64,000 nucleotides of DNA from Streptomyces olivochromogenes (GTDB lineage: Bacteria > Actinomycetota > Actinomycetes > Streptomycetales > Streptomycetaceae). The stretch lies in assembly GCF_001514115.1 (NCBI RefSeq), contig NZ_KQ948451.1, positions 828,109 through 892,108 of the forward strand, read 5' to 3'. A program made the position numbers and the translations under genes. Positions 53,905 to 63,734 of the stretch are shown here, one piece after another; positions within the stretch are counted from its first letter, which is position 1, and each line of letters begins with the position of its first letter. The notes under the pieces are model-generated. The model had not been told where the DNA came from and did no database searches. It worked only from the letters and a program-made list of their open reading frames with translations.

Positions 53905-55176
53905 GTGGGCTTCGCGAAGAATTCGAACCGGTCCGAGCGGTGGACGGCGAACCGGTCCGAGCGGCAGGCCTGGTCGCGGCGCGGGGTCCTGGCCGCCCTC
54001 GGCGCCGTACCGGCCGTGGGCATCCTCACGGGCTGCAGCGGCTCGGCGGACGCCTCGGAGGGAGCGGACGCGAAGGCGGGCGCGACGGCGGGCGCGAGCA
54101 CGAAAGCCGAGGTCAAGACCCCGACGGTGACCGTCACCCCGGCCGACGGCACGAAGAAGGCCGGTTTCACGAGCCCGGTCGAGGTCACCGTCAGCGACGG
54201 CACGCTCGCGAGCGTCGAGGTCAGCGGAAACGACGGCTCCACCCTGGCCGGATCCTTCAATGACGCCCGTACGAAATGGACGTCCACGAAAAACCCTTAC
54301 TCGGGCACCAAATACACGGTCACGGCCACGCCTAAGGGCGCCGCCGCGCAGAGCGCGAGCTTCGTCACGAAGCAGCCCTCGGGAACGTTCGTGGGTTATT
54401 TCACGCCCGAGGCGAATTCGACCTCCGGTGTCGGCATGCCCGTGTCGATCAACTTCACCGAGGCCGTGAAGGACCGGGCCGCCGTGGAAAAGGCGATCAC
54501 GGTGACGGTGGAGCCCGCGGTCGAGGTGGTCGGCCACTGGTTCAGCGACACTCGCCTCGACTTCCGGCCCGAGGAGTACTGGGCCGCGGGCACGAAGATC
54601 ACGCTGAGCCTGCGTCTGAAGGACGTCGAGGGCACGACCGGCGTCTACGGCACCCAGTCCAAGGACGTCACCTTCCACATCGGCCGCCGTCAGATCAGCA
54701 CGGTCGACCTGGCCAAGAAGACCATGACCGTCGAGCGCGACGGCTCCACCCTCGCCACCTACCCGGTGAGCGGCGGCGACGCCGACCACACCACCTGGTC
54801 CGGGATCATGGTGATCAGCGAGCGGTTCAAGCAGACCCGGATGGAGTCCTCGACCGTCGGGCTCGGCGACGAGTACGACATCTCGGACGTCCCGCACGCC
54901 CAGCGCCTGACCACCTCCGGCACCTTCATCCACGGCAACTACTGGGCCTCGACCTCGGTCTTCGGCTCCACCAACACCAGCCACGGATGTGTCGGCCTGC
55001 ACGACGCCAAGGGCGCGAACGACAGCTCCGTGCCGGGCTACAAGTTCTACGCCGGTTCGATGCTCGGCGATGTCGTCGTCGTCAAGAACTCGGGCGAGAA
55101 GACCGTCGAGGCGTCCAACGGCCTCAACGGCTGGAACCTGTCCTGGTCCGACTGGAAGGCGGGCAGCGCCCTCTAG
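53905..55176 (+). CDS. L,D-transpeptidase lipoprotein (YkuD) with N-terminal Ig-like domains
   Basis: A 423-residue wall enzyme. The signal has an RRGVLAALGAV core with an SRR motif and ends in the lipobox LTGC, so it is anchored outside the membrane. Residues 65-270 form two bacterial Ig-like domains as in mycobacterial LdtMt2. The YkuD domain (about 270-400) has the catalytic motif S-x-GCVG with H360 and C362, plus HGNYW. It forms 3-3 cross-links in peptidoglycan. The GTG at 53905 has AAAGG upstream. The preceding 189-base gap shows no further feature. Confidence 0.92.
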   Translation: MGFAKNSNRSERWTANRSERQAWSRRGVLAALGAVPAVGILTGCSGSADASEGADAKAGATAGASTKAEVKTPTVTVTPADGTKKAGFTSPVEVTVSDGTLASVEVSGNDGSTLAGSFNDARTKWTSTKNPYSGTKYTVTATPKGAAAQSASFVTKQPSGTFVGYFTPEANSTSGVGMPVSINFTEAVKDRAAVEKAITVTVEPAVEVVGHWFSDTRLDFRPEEYWAAGTKITLSLRLKDVEGTTGVYGTQSKDVTFHIGRRQISTVDLAKKTMTVERDGSTLATYPVSGGDADHTTWSGIMVISERFKQTRMESSTVGLGDEYDISDVPHAQRLTTSGTFIHGNYWASTSVFGSTNTSHGCVGLHDAKGANDSSVPGYKFYAGSMLGDVVVVKNSGEKTVEASNGLNGWNLSWSDWKAGSAL

Positions 55177-55254
55177 GCGCCGCCGGGCCCCGCACATCCC
55201 ACTCTTCATTCCCTGAACTCCCGCACAGGGAAAGGAGTTTCTCGGCTTTACCTC

Positions 55255-55283
55255 TTGACGCTCGGAGTGACAGAGAGCACATT
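55255..55283 (+). promoter_or_regulatory. Promoter of the GH16 gene
   Basis: TTGACG (55255-55260) and CACATT (55278-55283) are 17 bases apart. The -10 is weak. The palindrome lies 12 bases downstream, so a bound repressor would block elongation or initiation. Confidence 0.4.
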
Positions 55284-55295
55284 GGCCGCGCACCC

Positions 55296-55317
55296 TGCTT
55301 GAGAGCGCTCTCAAGCA
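55296..55317. promoter_or_regulatory. 22-base perfect palindrome, LacI-type operator
   Basis: The half-site TGCTTGAGAGC is followed by its exact complement. The central GAGAGCGCTCTC core resembles operators of Streptomyces LacI repressors of glucan genes such as CebR (GGGAGCGCTCCC). It sits between promoter and GH16 start. No LacI-type gene is adjacent, so the regulator is encoded elsewhere. Confidence 0.75.
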
Positions 55318-55354
55318 CACCCGCGCACCCCCACTCCGTACCGAAGAGGCATGC

Positions 55355-56740
55355 ATGAGTGAACCCTCCGGCACACCTGTCAGACGCGGCCCCCTGCGGC
55401 GCGTCATCCTGGCCGCGGTCGGCACGCTGACCCTGGCCGTGGCCGCGGTCCTCCCCGCGAACGCGTCCGCGCCCACTCCCCCGGCCGGCTGGTCCCAGGT
55501 CTTCGTCGACGACTTCAACGGGGCGGCCGGCTCCGGCGTCAACACCTCCAACTGGCAGTACGACACCGGCACCAGCTATCCGGGCGGCGCCGCCAACTGG
55601 GGCACCGGCGAGGTCGAGACGATGACCTCCAGCACCAACAACGTGGCGCTCGACGGCAACGGCAACCTTCTGATCACCCCGCGCCGGGACGCCTCCGGCA
55701 ACTGGACCTCGGGCCGTATCGAGACCACCCGCACCGACTTCCAGCCGCCCGCGGGCGGCAAACTCCGCGTCGAGGCGCGCCTCCAGATGCCGAACGTGAC
55801 CGGCGCCGCCGCCAAGGGCTACTGGCCCGCCTTCTGGACGCTGGGCGCGCCCTACCGCGGCAACTACCAGAACTGGCCGAGCGTCGGCGAGCTGGACATC
55901 ATGGAGAACGTCCAGGGCCTCAACACCGAGTGGGCCACCATGCACTGCGGCACCAACCCGGGCGGCCCGTGCAACGAGACCAGCGGCATCGGCGGCAACA
56001 CCCCGTGCGCCGGCACCACCTGTCAGGCCGGCTTCCACACGTACGCCATGGAGTGGGACCGCTCGACGAGCCCCGAGGAGATCCGCTTCTACCTCGACGG
56101 CGTCAACTTCCACACGGTCAAGGCGAACCAGGTCGACGCGACCACCTGGGCGAACGCCACCAACCACGGCTACTTCGTCATCCTGAACGTGGCGATGGGC
56201 GGCGGCTTCCCCGACGCCTTCGGCGGCGGTCCGGACAGCGGCACCGAGCCCGGCCACCCGCTGGTCGTGGACTACGTCCAGGTGCTGCAGGCCAGTGGGA
56301 GCGGTACCACACCCCCTCCGACCGGCAACCGTGACGCCTACAGCGCCATCCAGGCCGAGTCGTACGACAGCCAGTCGGGCACCAGCACCGAGGCCACCAC
56401 GGACACCGGCGGCGGCCAGGACATCGGCTCACTGGCCAACGGAGACTGGGCGCTGTACAAGGGCGTCAATTTCGGCTCCACGGCGGCCACGCAGTTCATC
56501 GGGCGCGTGGCGAGCGGTGCGGCGAGCGGGGTCAGCGGTCTGGTCGAGGTGCGCCTCGACAGCCGTACGAGCACCCCCATCGGCAGTTTCGCGGTGGGCA
56601 GCACCGGCGGCTGGCAGAGCTGGCGGACGGTCCCGGCCAACATCACCGGCGTCACCGGCACCCACGACGTCTATCTGACCTTCACCAGCGGCCAGCCGGC
56701 CGACTTCGTGAACGTCAACTGGTTCGACTTCGGGCACTGA
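55355..56740 (+). CDS. Secreted endo-beta-1,3-glucanase (GH16) with C-terminal CBM6
   Basis: A 461-residue exported enzyme. Signal peptide about 1-38 (VRRGPLRRVILAAVGTLTLAVAAVLPANASA). The GH16 domain (about 43-310) has the catalytic motif GELDIMEN with nucleophile E179 and acid/base E184; laminarinase-type neighbours GYWPAFWTLG and ATMHCG are present. A linker GSGTTPPPTG leads to CBM6 (about 330-461, YSAIQAESYDSQSG). It should hydrolyse beta-1,3-glucan such as fungal cell walls. GAAGAGG precedes the ATG. Confidence 0.93.
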   Translation: MSEPSGTPVRRGPLRRVILAAVGTLTLAVAAVLPANASAPTPPAGWSQVFVDDFNGAAGSGVNTSNWQYDTGTSYPGGAANWGTGEVETMTSSTNNVALDGNGNLLITPRRDASGNWTSGRIETTRTDFQPPAGGKLRVEARLQMPNVTGAAAKGYWPAFWTLGAPYRGNYQNWPSVGELDIMENVQGLNTEWATMHCGTNPGGPCNETSGIGGNTPCAGTTCQAGFHTYAMEWDRSTSPEEIRFYLDGVNFHTVKANQVDATTWANATNHGYFVILNVAMGGGFPDAFGGGPDSGTEPGHPLVVDYVQVLQASGSGTTPPPTGNRDAYSAIQAESYDSQSGTSTEATTDTGGGQDIGSLANGDWALYKGVNFGSTAATQFIGRVASGAASGVSGLVEVRLDSRTSTPIGSFAVGSTGGWQSWRTVPANITGVTGTHDVYLTFTSGQPADFVNVNWFDFGH

Positions 56741-56774
56741 CGAGGAGGTTCCTCGACGAGCGGCGCGAGGAGTG

Positions 56775-56804
56775 AAGGGGGCGGGCCCGCGGGCCCGCCC
56801 CCTT
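56775..56804. terminator. 30-base perfect palindrome, bidirectional terminator
   Basis: AAGGGGGCGGGCCCG and its exact complement, centred between 56789 and 56790, lie between the convergent GH16 and AraC stops. A TTTC run follows on the plus strand. Very stable, with room only for a tiny loop. Confidence 0.75.
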
Positions 56805-56818
56805 TCTTCGGTGCGGTC

Positions 56819-57730
56819 TCAGCGCAGCTCCGCCCGGAACACCACCGGGCTCGTGCCCGTGTGCTGGTGGAAGAACTTGGAGAAGTTCGCCGAGTCGGGG
56901 AAGCCCACGGCGACGCCGATGCGGCCGATGGGCATCTCCGTGTGGGCCAGCAGCCGCTTGGCCTCCAGGACCACCCGCTTGTCGATGAATCCCTTCGGGG
57001 TCTCACCGGTGGCCGCGCGCACCGCGCGGACCAGGGTGCGGCGGGAGTAGCCGAGGGCGTCGGCGTACGCGCTGACGCTGTGGTTGGTGGCGAAGTCCTT
57101 CTCGACCGCGTCCCGGAAGCGCGTGAAGGTGGTGTCGCTCTGCTCGCGGGCCGCTTCGGCGGAACTGGCCGCGAGATGGGCGAGGCGCAGCAGGAACGCG
57201 GTGAGGGAGTGCCGCAGCACCGAGGTGTGCAGGCTGAGCGGCAGCGTGGTGGTGTCGACGTACTCGCGTTCCAGCTGGGTGAGCGAGTGCTCCAGGGCGG
57301 CCAGTTGGGCGGCGCCGGGACGCAGCAGCGGCGGCTGGTCGTAGCGGTAGAGACCGGTCGCCTCGACGGTCGCGCGCGGCAGGAAGCCGGGCTGCATGAT
57401 CAGGACGGTGCCGCGGTAGCGGTCGGTGCGGGAGAAGCGGTGCACCTGACCGGGGCGGATCCACAGGATGTCGCCCGGGGACGCCTCGTACTCGGCGAAG
57501 TCGATCATGTGCCTGACCGGGCCCTCGTGAAACAGCATCACGACGTGGAAGTCGATGCGGTGCACGCGTTCCAGCGGGGCGTCCACGTGCCAGACGCGCC
57601 CGGTCCCCATCGCGCCGACCTGCATACCGACGCCGGACAGACTCAGATCGACCGGGAAGGGGAAGGTCCTGATCCCGTCCCGGGTCCCGCCTTCGCCCCC
57701 TGCACCGCCTTGGGTGGTTCTGTCTGTCAT
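56819..57730 (-). CDS. AraC-family transcriptional regulator
   Basis: A 303-residue regulator. The N-terminal cupin-like ligand domain is about residues 30-160 (HVVMLFHEGPVRHMIDF and WIRPGQVHRFS are cupin strands). The C-terminal AraC HTH pair is about 205-303 (VSAYADALGYSRRTLVRAVRAATG, then RIGVAVGFPDSANFSKFFHQHTG). The ATG at 57730 is preferred over the start at 57790. It diverges from tkt, but its target may be itself or the GH16 region. Confidence 0.9.
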   Translation of the reverse strand: MTDRTTQGGAGGEGGTRDGIRTFPFPVDLSLSGVGMQVGAMGTGRVWHVDAPLERVHRIDFHVVMLFHEGPVRHMIDFAEYEASPGDILWIRPGQVHRFSRTDRYRGTVLIMQPGFLPRATVEATGLYRYDQPPLLRPGAAQLAALEHSLTQLEREYVDTTTLPLSLHTSVLRHSLTAFLLRLAHLAASSAEAAREQSDTTFTRFRDAVEKDFATNHSVSAYADALGYSRRTLVRAVRAATGETPKGFIDKRVVLEAKRLLAHTEMPIGRIGVAVGFPDSANFSKFFHQHTGTSPVVFRAELR

Positions 57731-57808
57731 GTCCCTCTCGCGTCGAGTCGCTCCAGCACTCCGTGTCCCATTTTCACCGAAGGCTGACACGCGGGCACCT
57801 TCCCTGGC

Positions 57809-57823
57809 AAAAGTCAGACTTTT
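57809..57823. promoter_or_regulatory. Inverted repeat AAAAGTC-A-GACTTTT in the araC/tkt gap
   Basis: A perfect 7-base inverted repeat with a 1-base centre, in an AT-rich patch 54 bases before tkt. Good candidate operator for the divergent pair. Confidence 0.45.
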
Positions 57824-57876
57824 AGTTTTGAAGGCGTTCCACCAGCGATTCCCGATCCAGTGAGGACTTCTTGAAG

Positions 57877-59952
57877 ATGAGTACGCAGAGCCCTGACGGC
57901 TTCGAATGGACCGAGCTGGACGGCCGGGCGGTCGACACCGCCCGCATCCTGGCCGCTGACGCCGTTCAGAAGGTCGGAAACGGCCACCCGGGCACGGCGA
58001 TGAGCCTGGCCCCGGCCGCGTACACGATCTTTCAGAAGGTGATGCGACACGACCCCGCCGACCCGGAGTGGACCGGCCGCGACCGGTTCGTCCTGTCCCC
58101 CGGCCACACCTCGCTGACCCTTTACACGCAGCTGTTCCTCTCCGGCTACGAGCTGGGTCTTGACGATCTGAAGGCGTTCCGCACGCACGGTTCGAAGACG
58201 CCGGGTCACCCCGAGTACGGGCACACCGCGGGCGTGGAGACGACGACCGGTCCGCTGGGGCAGGGTGTGGCGAACGCGGTGGGCATGGCGATGGCCGCCC
58301 GCTACGAGCGCGGTCTGTTCGACCCCGAGACGCCGGAGGGTGAGTCGCCCTTCGACCACACCATCTGGGGCATCGTCTCGGACGGCGACCTGGAGGAGGG
58401 CATCTCCGCCGAGGCCTCCTCCCTCGCGGGCCACCAGAAGCTGGGCAACCTGGTCTTCGTCTACGACGACAACCACATCTCCATCGAGGGCGACACCGCC
58501 ACCGCCTTCTCCGAGGACGTGCTGAAGCGCTACGAGGCGTACGGCTGGCATGTGCAGCGCATCGAGCCCTCGGCCGACGGCGACATCGACGTCCGCGCGC
58601 TGTACACGGCGCTGAAGGCGGCGCAGGCCGAGACCGGACGGCCCTCGATCATCGCGATGCGCACGATCATCGCCTGGCCCGCGCCCAACGCCCGCAACAC
58701 CGAGGCCTCGCACGGCTCCGCGCTGGGCGCGGACGAGGTCGCCGCCACCAAGCGTCTGCTGGGCTTCGACGCGGAGAAGTCCTTCGACGTCGCGGACGAG
58801 GTCCTCGCCCACGCCCGCCAGGCCCTGGACCGGGGTGCCGAGGCACACGCCGCCTGGGACAAGCGGATCGCCGGGTGGCGCACCGCGCAGCCCGAGCGGG
58901 CCAGGCTGTTCGACCGGATCGTCGCCGGCCAGCTTCCCGAGGGCTGGCAGGACAAGCTCCCGGCGTTCGAGGCGGGCACCTCCGTCGCCACCCGCGCCGC
59001 CTCCGGCAAGGTCCTGCAGGCGCTCGGTTCGGTGATCCCCGAACTGTGGGGCGGCTCCGCCGACCTGGCCGGCTCCAACAACACCACCATCGACAAGGCG
59101 TCCTCCTTCCTGCCGAAGGGCAACCCGCTGCCGGAGGCCGACCCGTACGGCCGTACCGTCCACTTCGGCATCCGCGAGCACTCCATGGCCGCGGAGATGA
59201 ACGGCATCGCGCTGCACGGCAACACCCGCATCTACGGCGGCACCTTCCTGGTCTTCTCCGACTACATGCGCAACGCCGTACGCCTGTCCGCCCTCATGCA
59301 GCTCCCCGTCACGTACGTCTGGACGCACGACTCGATCGGCCTGGGCGAGGACGGCCCCACCCACCAGCCGGTCGAACACCTGGCCTCGCTGCGCGCCATC
59401 CCCGGTCTGAACATCGTCCGCCCGGCCGACGCCAACGAGACCGCGATCGCCTGGGCCGAGATCCTCAAGCGGCACGCCACCCACCCCGCCCCGCACGGCC
59501 TGGCCCTGACCCGCCAGGGCGTACCCACCTACGAGGCCAACTCCGAGGCCGCCAAGGGTGGTTACGTGCTGCGTGACTCCTCGACCGGGACGCCCGAGCT
59601 GGTCCTGATCGCCACCGGCTCCGAGGTGCACCTCGCCGTCGAGGCGCGTGAGCTGCTGGAGGCCGAGGGGATCGGCACCCGGGTCGTGTCGATGCCGTCC
59701 GTGGAGTGGTTCGAGGAGCAGTCCCCGGAGTACCGGGCGAGCGTCCTGCCGCCGTCCGTGAAGGCTCGCGTGGCGGTCGAGGCGGGCATCGGCCTGACCT
59801 GGTACCGCTACGTCGGTGACCACGGACGCATTGTCTCCCTCGAGCACTTCGGCGCCTCCGCCGACGCCAACACCCTGTTCGCCGAGTTCGGCTTCACCGC
59901 CGAGAACGTCGCCGCCGCCGCGCGGGAATCCCTTGCCGCCGCCCGCGGTTGA
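57877..59952 (+). CDS. tkt: Transketolase
   Basis: A 691-residue thiamine-diphosphate enzyme of the pentose phosphate pathway, exchanging two-carbon units between sugar phosphates. [21 protein letters not shown] (near 36), [15 protein letters not shown] (near 115) and the TPP motif [12 protein letters not shown] (near 165-180) are visible; [18 protein letters not shown] marks the pyrimidine domain. Full family length. The ATG at 57877 is preferred over a TTG at 57871. First gene of a five-gene operon with tal, zwf, opcA and pgi, an order known in Streptomyces. Confidence 0.95.
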   Translation: MSTQSPDGFEWTELDGRAVDTARILAADAVQKVGNGHPGTAMSLAPAAYTIFQKVMRHDPADPEWTGRDRFVLSPGHTSLTLYTQLFLSGYELGLDDLKAFRTHGSKTPGHPEYGHTAGVETTTGPLGQGVANAVGMAMAARYERGLFDPETPEGESPFDHTIWGIVSDGDLEEGISAEASSLAGHQKLGNLVFVYDDNHISIEGDTATAFSEDVLKRYEAYGWHVQRIEPSADGDIDVRALYTALKAAQAETGRPSIIAMRTIIAWPAPNARNTEASHGSALGADEVAATKRLLGFDAEKSFDVADEVLAHARQALDRGAEAHAAWDKRIAGWRTAQPERARLFDRIVAGQLPEGWQDKLPAFEAGTSVATRAASGKVLQALGSVIPELWGGSADLAGSNNTTIDKASSFLPKGNPLPEADPYGRTVHFGIREHSMAAEMNGIALHGNTRIYGGTFLVFSDYMRNAVRLSALMQLPVTYVWTHDSIGLGEDGPTHQPVEHLASLRAIPGLNIVRPADANETAIAWAEILKRHATHPAPHGLALTRQGVPTYEANSEAAKGGYVLRDSSTGTPELVLIATGSEVHLAVEARELLEAEGIGTRVVSMPSVEWFEEQSPEYRASVLPPSVKARVAVEAGIGLTWYRYVGDHGRIVSLEHFGASADANTLFAEFGFTAENVAAAARESLAAARG

Positions 59953-59971
59953 TCCGATCGCACGAAGGAAG

Positions 59972-61117
59972 ATGATCACTGTGACCGAAGCAGCCGCGAC
60001 CGCGGTAACCCTGAAGCGCCTCTCCGACGAAGGCGTCTCCATCTGGCTGGACGACCTCTCCCGCAAGCGCATCGCCTCCGGCAACCTCGCCGAACTCGTA
60101 GCGACCAGGCACGTGGTGGGCGTCACCACCAACCCCTCCATCTTCCAGGCCGCCATCGGCTCCGGTGAGGGGTACGAGGAGCAGCTCGGCGACCTGGCCG
60201 AGCGCGGCGTGACGGTCGACGAGGCCGTCCGGATGATGACGACGGCCGACGTCCGCGCCGCCGCCGACATCCTGCGCCCGGTCCACGACGCGACCGCCGG
60301 CCGTGACGGCCGGGTCTCCATCGAGGTCGACCCGCGCCTCGCCCACAACACCGGGGCGACCGTCGCTGAGGCCAAGCAGCTCTCCTGGCTCGTCGACCGC
60401 CCGAACGTGATGATCAAGATCCCGGCGACGAAGGCCGGCCTCCCGGCGATCACCGAGGTCATCGGCCTCGGCATCAGCGTCAATGTGACGCTGATCTTCT
60501 CCCTGGAGCGCTACCGCGAGGTGATGGACGCCTACCTGGCGGGCCTGGAGAAGGCCAAGGCGGCGGGCATCGACCTCGCCACCATCCACTCCGTCGCCTC
60601 CTTCTTCGTCTCCCGCGTCGACAGCGAGATCGACAAGCGGCTGACGAAGGTCGGCACCGACGAGGCCCTCGCCCTCAAGGGCAGGGCGGCGCTCGCCAAC
60701 GCGCGGCTCGCCTACGAGGCGTACGAAGAGGTGTTCGCCTCCGCCCGCTGGACCGCGCTCGCCCCGGCCGGCGCCAACAAGCAGCGCCCGCTGTGGGCCT
60801 CGACGGGCGTCAAGGACCCCTCGTACAAGGACACGCTGTACGTCGACGAGCTGGTCGCGCCGGGCACGGTCAACACCATGCCGGAGGGGACGCTCAACGC
60901 CACGGCCGACCACGGTGACATCCACGGCGACGCGGTGACCGGCGGCTACGCCCAGGCGCGCGCCGACCTCGCCGCCGTGGAAGGGCTCGGGATCTCCTAC
61001 GACGAGGTGGTCAACCAGCTGGAGGACGAGGGCGTCTCGAAGTTCGAGGCGGCCTGGGAGGATCTGCTCGACGCGGTCGCGACCTCGCTGAGCAGCAAGG
61101 GAGTTGAGGGGGAATGA
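59972..61117 (+). CDS. tal: Transaldolase
   Basis: A 381-residue actinobacterial-type transaldolase (longer than the 220-residue TalC form). [14 protein letters not shown] (near 46) and the Schiff-base lysine segment [11 protein letters not shown] (near 147) are intact. The ATG has GAAGGA close upstream; a GTG at 59981 is an alternative. It lies 19 bases after tkt and overlaps zwf by 4 bases. With tkt it links pentose and hexose phosphates. Confidence 0.95.
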   Translation: MITVTEAAATAVTLKRLSDEGVSIWLDDLSRKRIASGNLAELVATRHVVGVTTNPSIFQAAIGSGEGYEEQLGDLAERGVTVDEAVRMMTTADVRAAADILRPVHDATAGRDGRVSIEVDPRLAHNTGATVAEAKQLSWLVDRPNVMIKIPATKAGLPAITEVIGLGISVNVTLIFSLERYREVMDAYLAGLEKAKAAGIDLATIHSVASFFVSRVDSEIDKRLTKVGTDEALALKGRAALANARLAYEAYEEVFASARWTALAPAGANKQRPLWASTGVKDPSYKDTLYVDELVAPGTVNTMPEGTLNATADHGDIHGDAVTGGYAQARADLAAVEGLGISYDEVVNQLEDEGVSKFEAAWEDLLDAVATSLSSKGVEGE

Positions 61118-62799
61118 CCGAGCTTGAAGCGCTTCCCGACGGTACCCCGCAGGATGCGGCCACCACGCCGGAGGGATCTGGTGACACGACCGTGGAACCG
61201 GTCGGTGTGAAGGCGGTCGATGTGACGGCAGTCGATGTGAAGGCGGAGGCCAAGAGCAACGGCCCCGTTCCGGTGGCGGACTGGGAGAACCCGCTCCGTG
61301 ACCCCCGTGACCGCCGCCTCCCCCGTATCGCGGGTCCCTCGGGCCTCGTCATCTTCGGTGTCACCGGCGACCTGTCCCGCAAGAAGCTGATGCCGGCCGT
61401 CTACGACCTCGCCAACCGCGGTCTGCTGCCGCCGGGCTTCTCACTCGTCGGGTTCGCCCGCCGCGACTGGGAGGACGAGGACTTCGCGCAGATCGTGCAC
61501 GACTCGGTGAAGGAACACGCGCGCACCCCGTTCCGGGAGGAGGTCTGGCAGCAGCTCGCCGAGGGCATGCGGTTCATCCCGGGCACCTTCGACGACGACA
61601 CGGCGTTCAAGCAGCTGCGCTCCGCCATCGAGGAGCTGGACGCGGCCCGGGGCACCAGCGGCAACTACGCGTTCTACCTCTCCGTGCCTCCGAAGTTCTT
61701 CCCGAAGGTCGTCCAGCAGCTCAAGAGGCACGGGCTCGCGAGTCCGCCGGAGGGTTCCTGGCGGCGCGCGGTCATCGAGAAGCCGTTCGGCCACGACCTC
61801 GAGAGCGCGCGCGAGCTGAACGCGCTCGTGCACGACGTGTTCGACCCGGAGCAGGTCTTCCGCATCGACCACTACCTCGGCAAGGAGACCGTCCAGAACA
61901 TCCTGGCGCTCCGCTTCGCCAACCAGATGTACGAGCCCATCTGGAACCGGTCGTACGTCGACCACGTGCAGATCACCATGGCGGAGGACATCGGCATCGG
62001 CGGCCGGGCCGGCTACTACGACGGCATCGGTTCGGCCCGTGACGTGATCCAGAACCACCTGCTCCAGCTGATGGCGCTGACCGCCATGGAGGAGCCGATC
62101 GCCTTCGACGCCGAGTCGCTGCTGACCGAGAAGCTCAAGGTCCTCAAGTCGGTGAAGCTGCCGGAGAACCTGGGCGAGCACACCGTGCGCGGCCAGTACG
62201 CGGCGGCCTGGCAGGGCGGCGAGAAGGTGCGCGGCTATCTGCAGGAGGAGGGCATCGATCCCAAGTCGACGACCGACACCTATGCGGCCGTCAAGCTGGA
62301 GGTCGACAACCGCCGCTGGGCGGGCGTCCCCTTCTACCTGCGCACCGGCAAGCGCCTCGGCCGACGGGTGACGGAGATCGCGGTCGTCTTCCAGCGCGCC
62401 CCGCACTCCCCCTTCGACTCGACCGCCACCGAGGAGCTCGGCCAGAACGCGATCGTCATCCGCGTCCAGCCCGACGAGGGCATGACGGTGCGCTTCGGAT
62501 CGAAGGTCCCGGGTACGTCGATGGAGATCCGGGACGTCACGATGGACTTCGCCTACGGCGAGTCGTTCACCGAGTCCAGCCCGGAGGCGTACGAACGGCT
62601 GATTCTGGATGTCCTGCTCGGCGACGCCAATCTCTTCCCCCGCCATCAGGAGGTGGAAGAGTCCTGGAAGGTCCTCGACCCGATCGAGGAGTACTGGGAG
62701 ACCCATGGCAAGCCCGCGCAGTACCCCTCGGGCAGCTGGGGTCCGAAGGAAGCCGACGAGATGCTCGCACGAGACGGACGGAGCTGGCGCAGGCCATGA
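61114..62799 (+). CDS. zwf: Glucose-6-phosphate 1-dehydrogenase, with long N-terminal extension
   Basis: A 561-residue enzyme giving 6-phosphogluconolactone and NADPH. The coenzyme motif [13 protein letters not shown] is near residue 80, EKPFGHDL near 222 and the catalytic RIDHYLGKE near 247. Typical Streptomyces proteins are about 507 residues, so the first 54 residues are extra. They are acidic and contain a [13 protein letters not shown] repeat. The ATG overlaps the tal stop (ATGA) behind GAGGGGGA, supporting translation from here, although a GTG at 61276 would give the usual length. It is followed by opcA, its assembly partner. Confidence 0.93.
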   Translation: MTELEALPDGTPQDAATTPEGSGDTTVEPVGVKAVDVTAVDVKAEAKSNGPVPVADWENPLRDPRDRRLPRIAGPSGLVIFGVTGDLSRKKLMPAVYDLANRGLLPPGFSLVGFARRDWEDEDFAQIVHDSVKEHARTPFREEVWQQLAEGMRFIPGTFDDDTAFKQLRSAIEELDAARGTSGNYAFYLSVPPKFFPKVVQQLKRHGLASPPEGSWRRAVIEKPFGHDLESARELNALVHDVFDPEQVFRIDHYLGKETVQNILALRFANQMYEPIWNRSYVDHVQITMAEDIGIGGRAGYYDGIGSARDVIQNHLLQLMALTAMEEPIAFDAESLLTEKLKVLKSVKLPENLGEHTVRGQYAAAWQGGEKVRGYLQEEGIDPKSTTDTYAAVKLEVDNRRWAGVPFYLRTGKRLGRRVTEIAVVFQRAPHSPFDSTATEELGQNAIVIRVQPDEGMTVRFGSKVPGTSMEIRDVTMDFAYGESFTESSPEAYERLILDVLLGDANLFPRHQEVEESWKVLDPIEEYWETHGKPAQYPSGSWGPKEADEMLARDGRSWRRP

Positions 62800-63734
62800 A
62801 GATCGACCTGACCGACACCACGGCAAGCAAGATCAACAAGGCGCTCGTGCAGGGGCGCCGCGCCATCGGCACCCCCGCCGTGGGCATGGTCCTGACGATG
62901 GTCATCGTCACCGACGAAGAGAACGCGTACGACGCGATCAAGGCCGCAGAGGAGGCCTCGCGCGAGCACCCCTCGCGCACCCTGGTCGTCATCAAGCGGC
63001 ACGCCCGCACCCCGCGCGACCGCACCAACTCGCGCCTCGACGCCGAGGTCCGGGTGGGCGCCGACTCCGGTGCCGGTGAGACCGTCGTGCTGCGGACCTA
63101 CGGCGAGGTGTCCGACCACGCCGACTCCGTGGTCCTGCCGCTGCTGCTGCCGGACGCGCCCGTCGTCGTCTGGTGGCCGGTGGACGCCCCCGAGGTGCCC
63201 GCCAAGGACCCGCTGGGCGCCCTCGCGCAGCGCAGGATCACCGACATGTACGCCGTCGAGGCCCCGCTCACGGCCCTGCAGGCCCGCGTCAACTCGTACG
63301 CGCCGGGCGACACCGACCTGGCGTGGACCCGGCTGACGCCCTGGCGCTCGATGCTGGCCGCCGCGCTCGACCAGGCCCGTACGAAGGTGATCTCGGCCGC
63401 CGTCGAGAGCGAGGCCGACAACCCGAGTGCCGAGCTGCTCGCCCGCTGGTTGGGCGCCCGGCTCGAAGTGCCGGTCGAGCGGGTCGTCACCGCCGGTCCG
63501 GTGGTGACCGCGGTGCGGCTCGGCACGAAGAACGGCGAGATCGTGATCGACCGGCCCGAGGGACCGCTGGCCACGCTGTCGCTGCCCGGACAGCCCTCCC
63601 GCACCCTCGCGCTGAAGGTGCGCAGCACTTCCGAGCTGATCGCCGAGGAGCTGCGCCGCCTCGACGCGGACGAGATGTACGCCGTCGCCCTGCGGGGCGA
63701 GAGCGGCACCAAGGAGACCCCCCGTCATGTCTGA
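62796..63734 (+). CDS. opcA: Glucose-6-phosphate dehydrogenase assembly protein OpcA
   Basis: A 312-residue protein needed for G6PDH assembly or activation in actinobacteria and cyanobacteria. VVWWPVDAPEVPAKDPLG near residues 125-142 and DLAWTRLTPWRSMLAAALD near 170-188 are typical OpcA segments. The ATG overlaps zwf by 4 bases and the stop overlaps pgi by 8. Confidence 0.95.
   Translation: MKIDLTDTTASKINKALVQGRRAIGTPAVGMVLTMVIVTDEENAYDAIKAAEEASREHPSRTLVVIKRHARTPRDRTNSRLDAEVRVGADSGAGETVVLRTYGEVSDHADSVVLPLLLPDAPVVVWWPVDAPEVPAKDPLGALAQRRITDMYAVEAPLTALQARVNSYAPGDTDLAWTRLTPWRSMLAAALDQARTKVISAAVESEADNPSAELLARWLGARLEVPVERVVTAGPVVTAVRLGTKNGEIVIDRPEGPLATLSLPGQPSRTLALKVRSTSELIAEELRRLDADEMYAVALRGESGTKETPRHV

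Noticed and set aside
57814..60483. 889-codon open frame on the minus strand opposite tkt and tal
   Set aside because: Shadow of two well-conserved enzymes; product is repetitive Gly/Val/Arg/Asp and crosses two genes.
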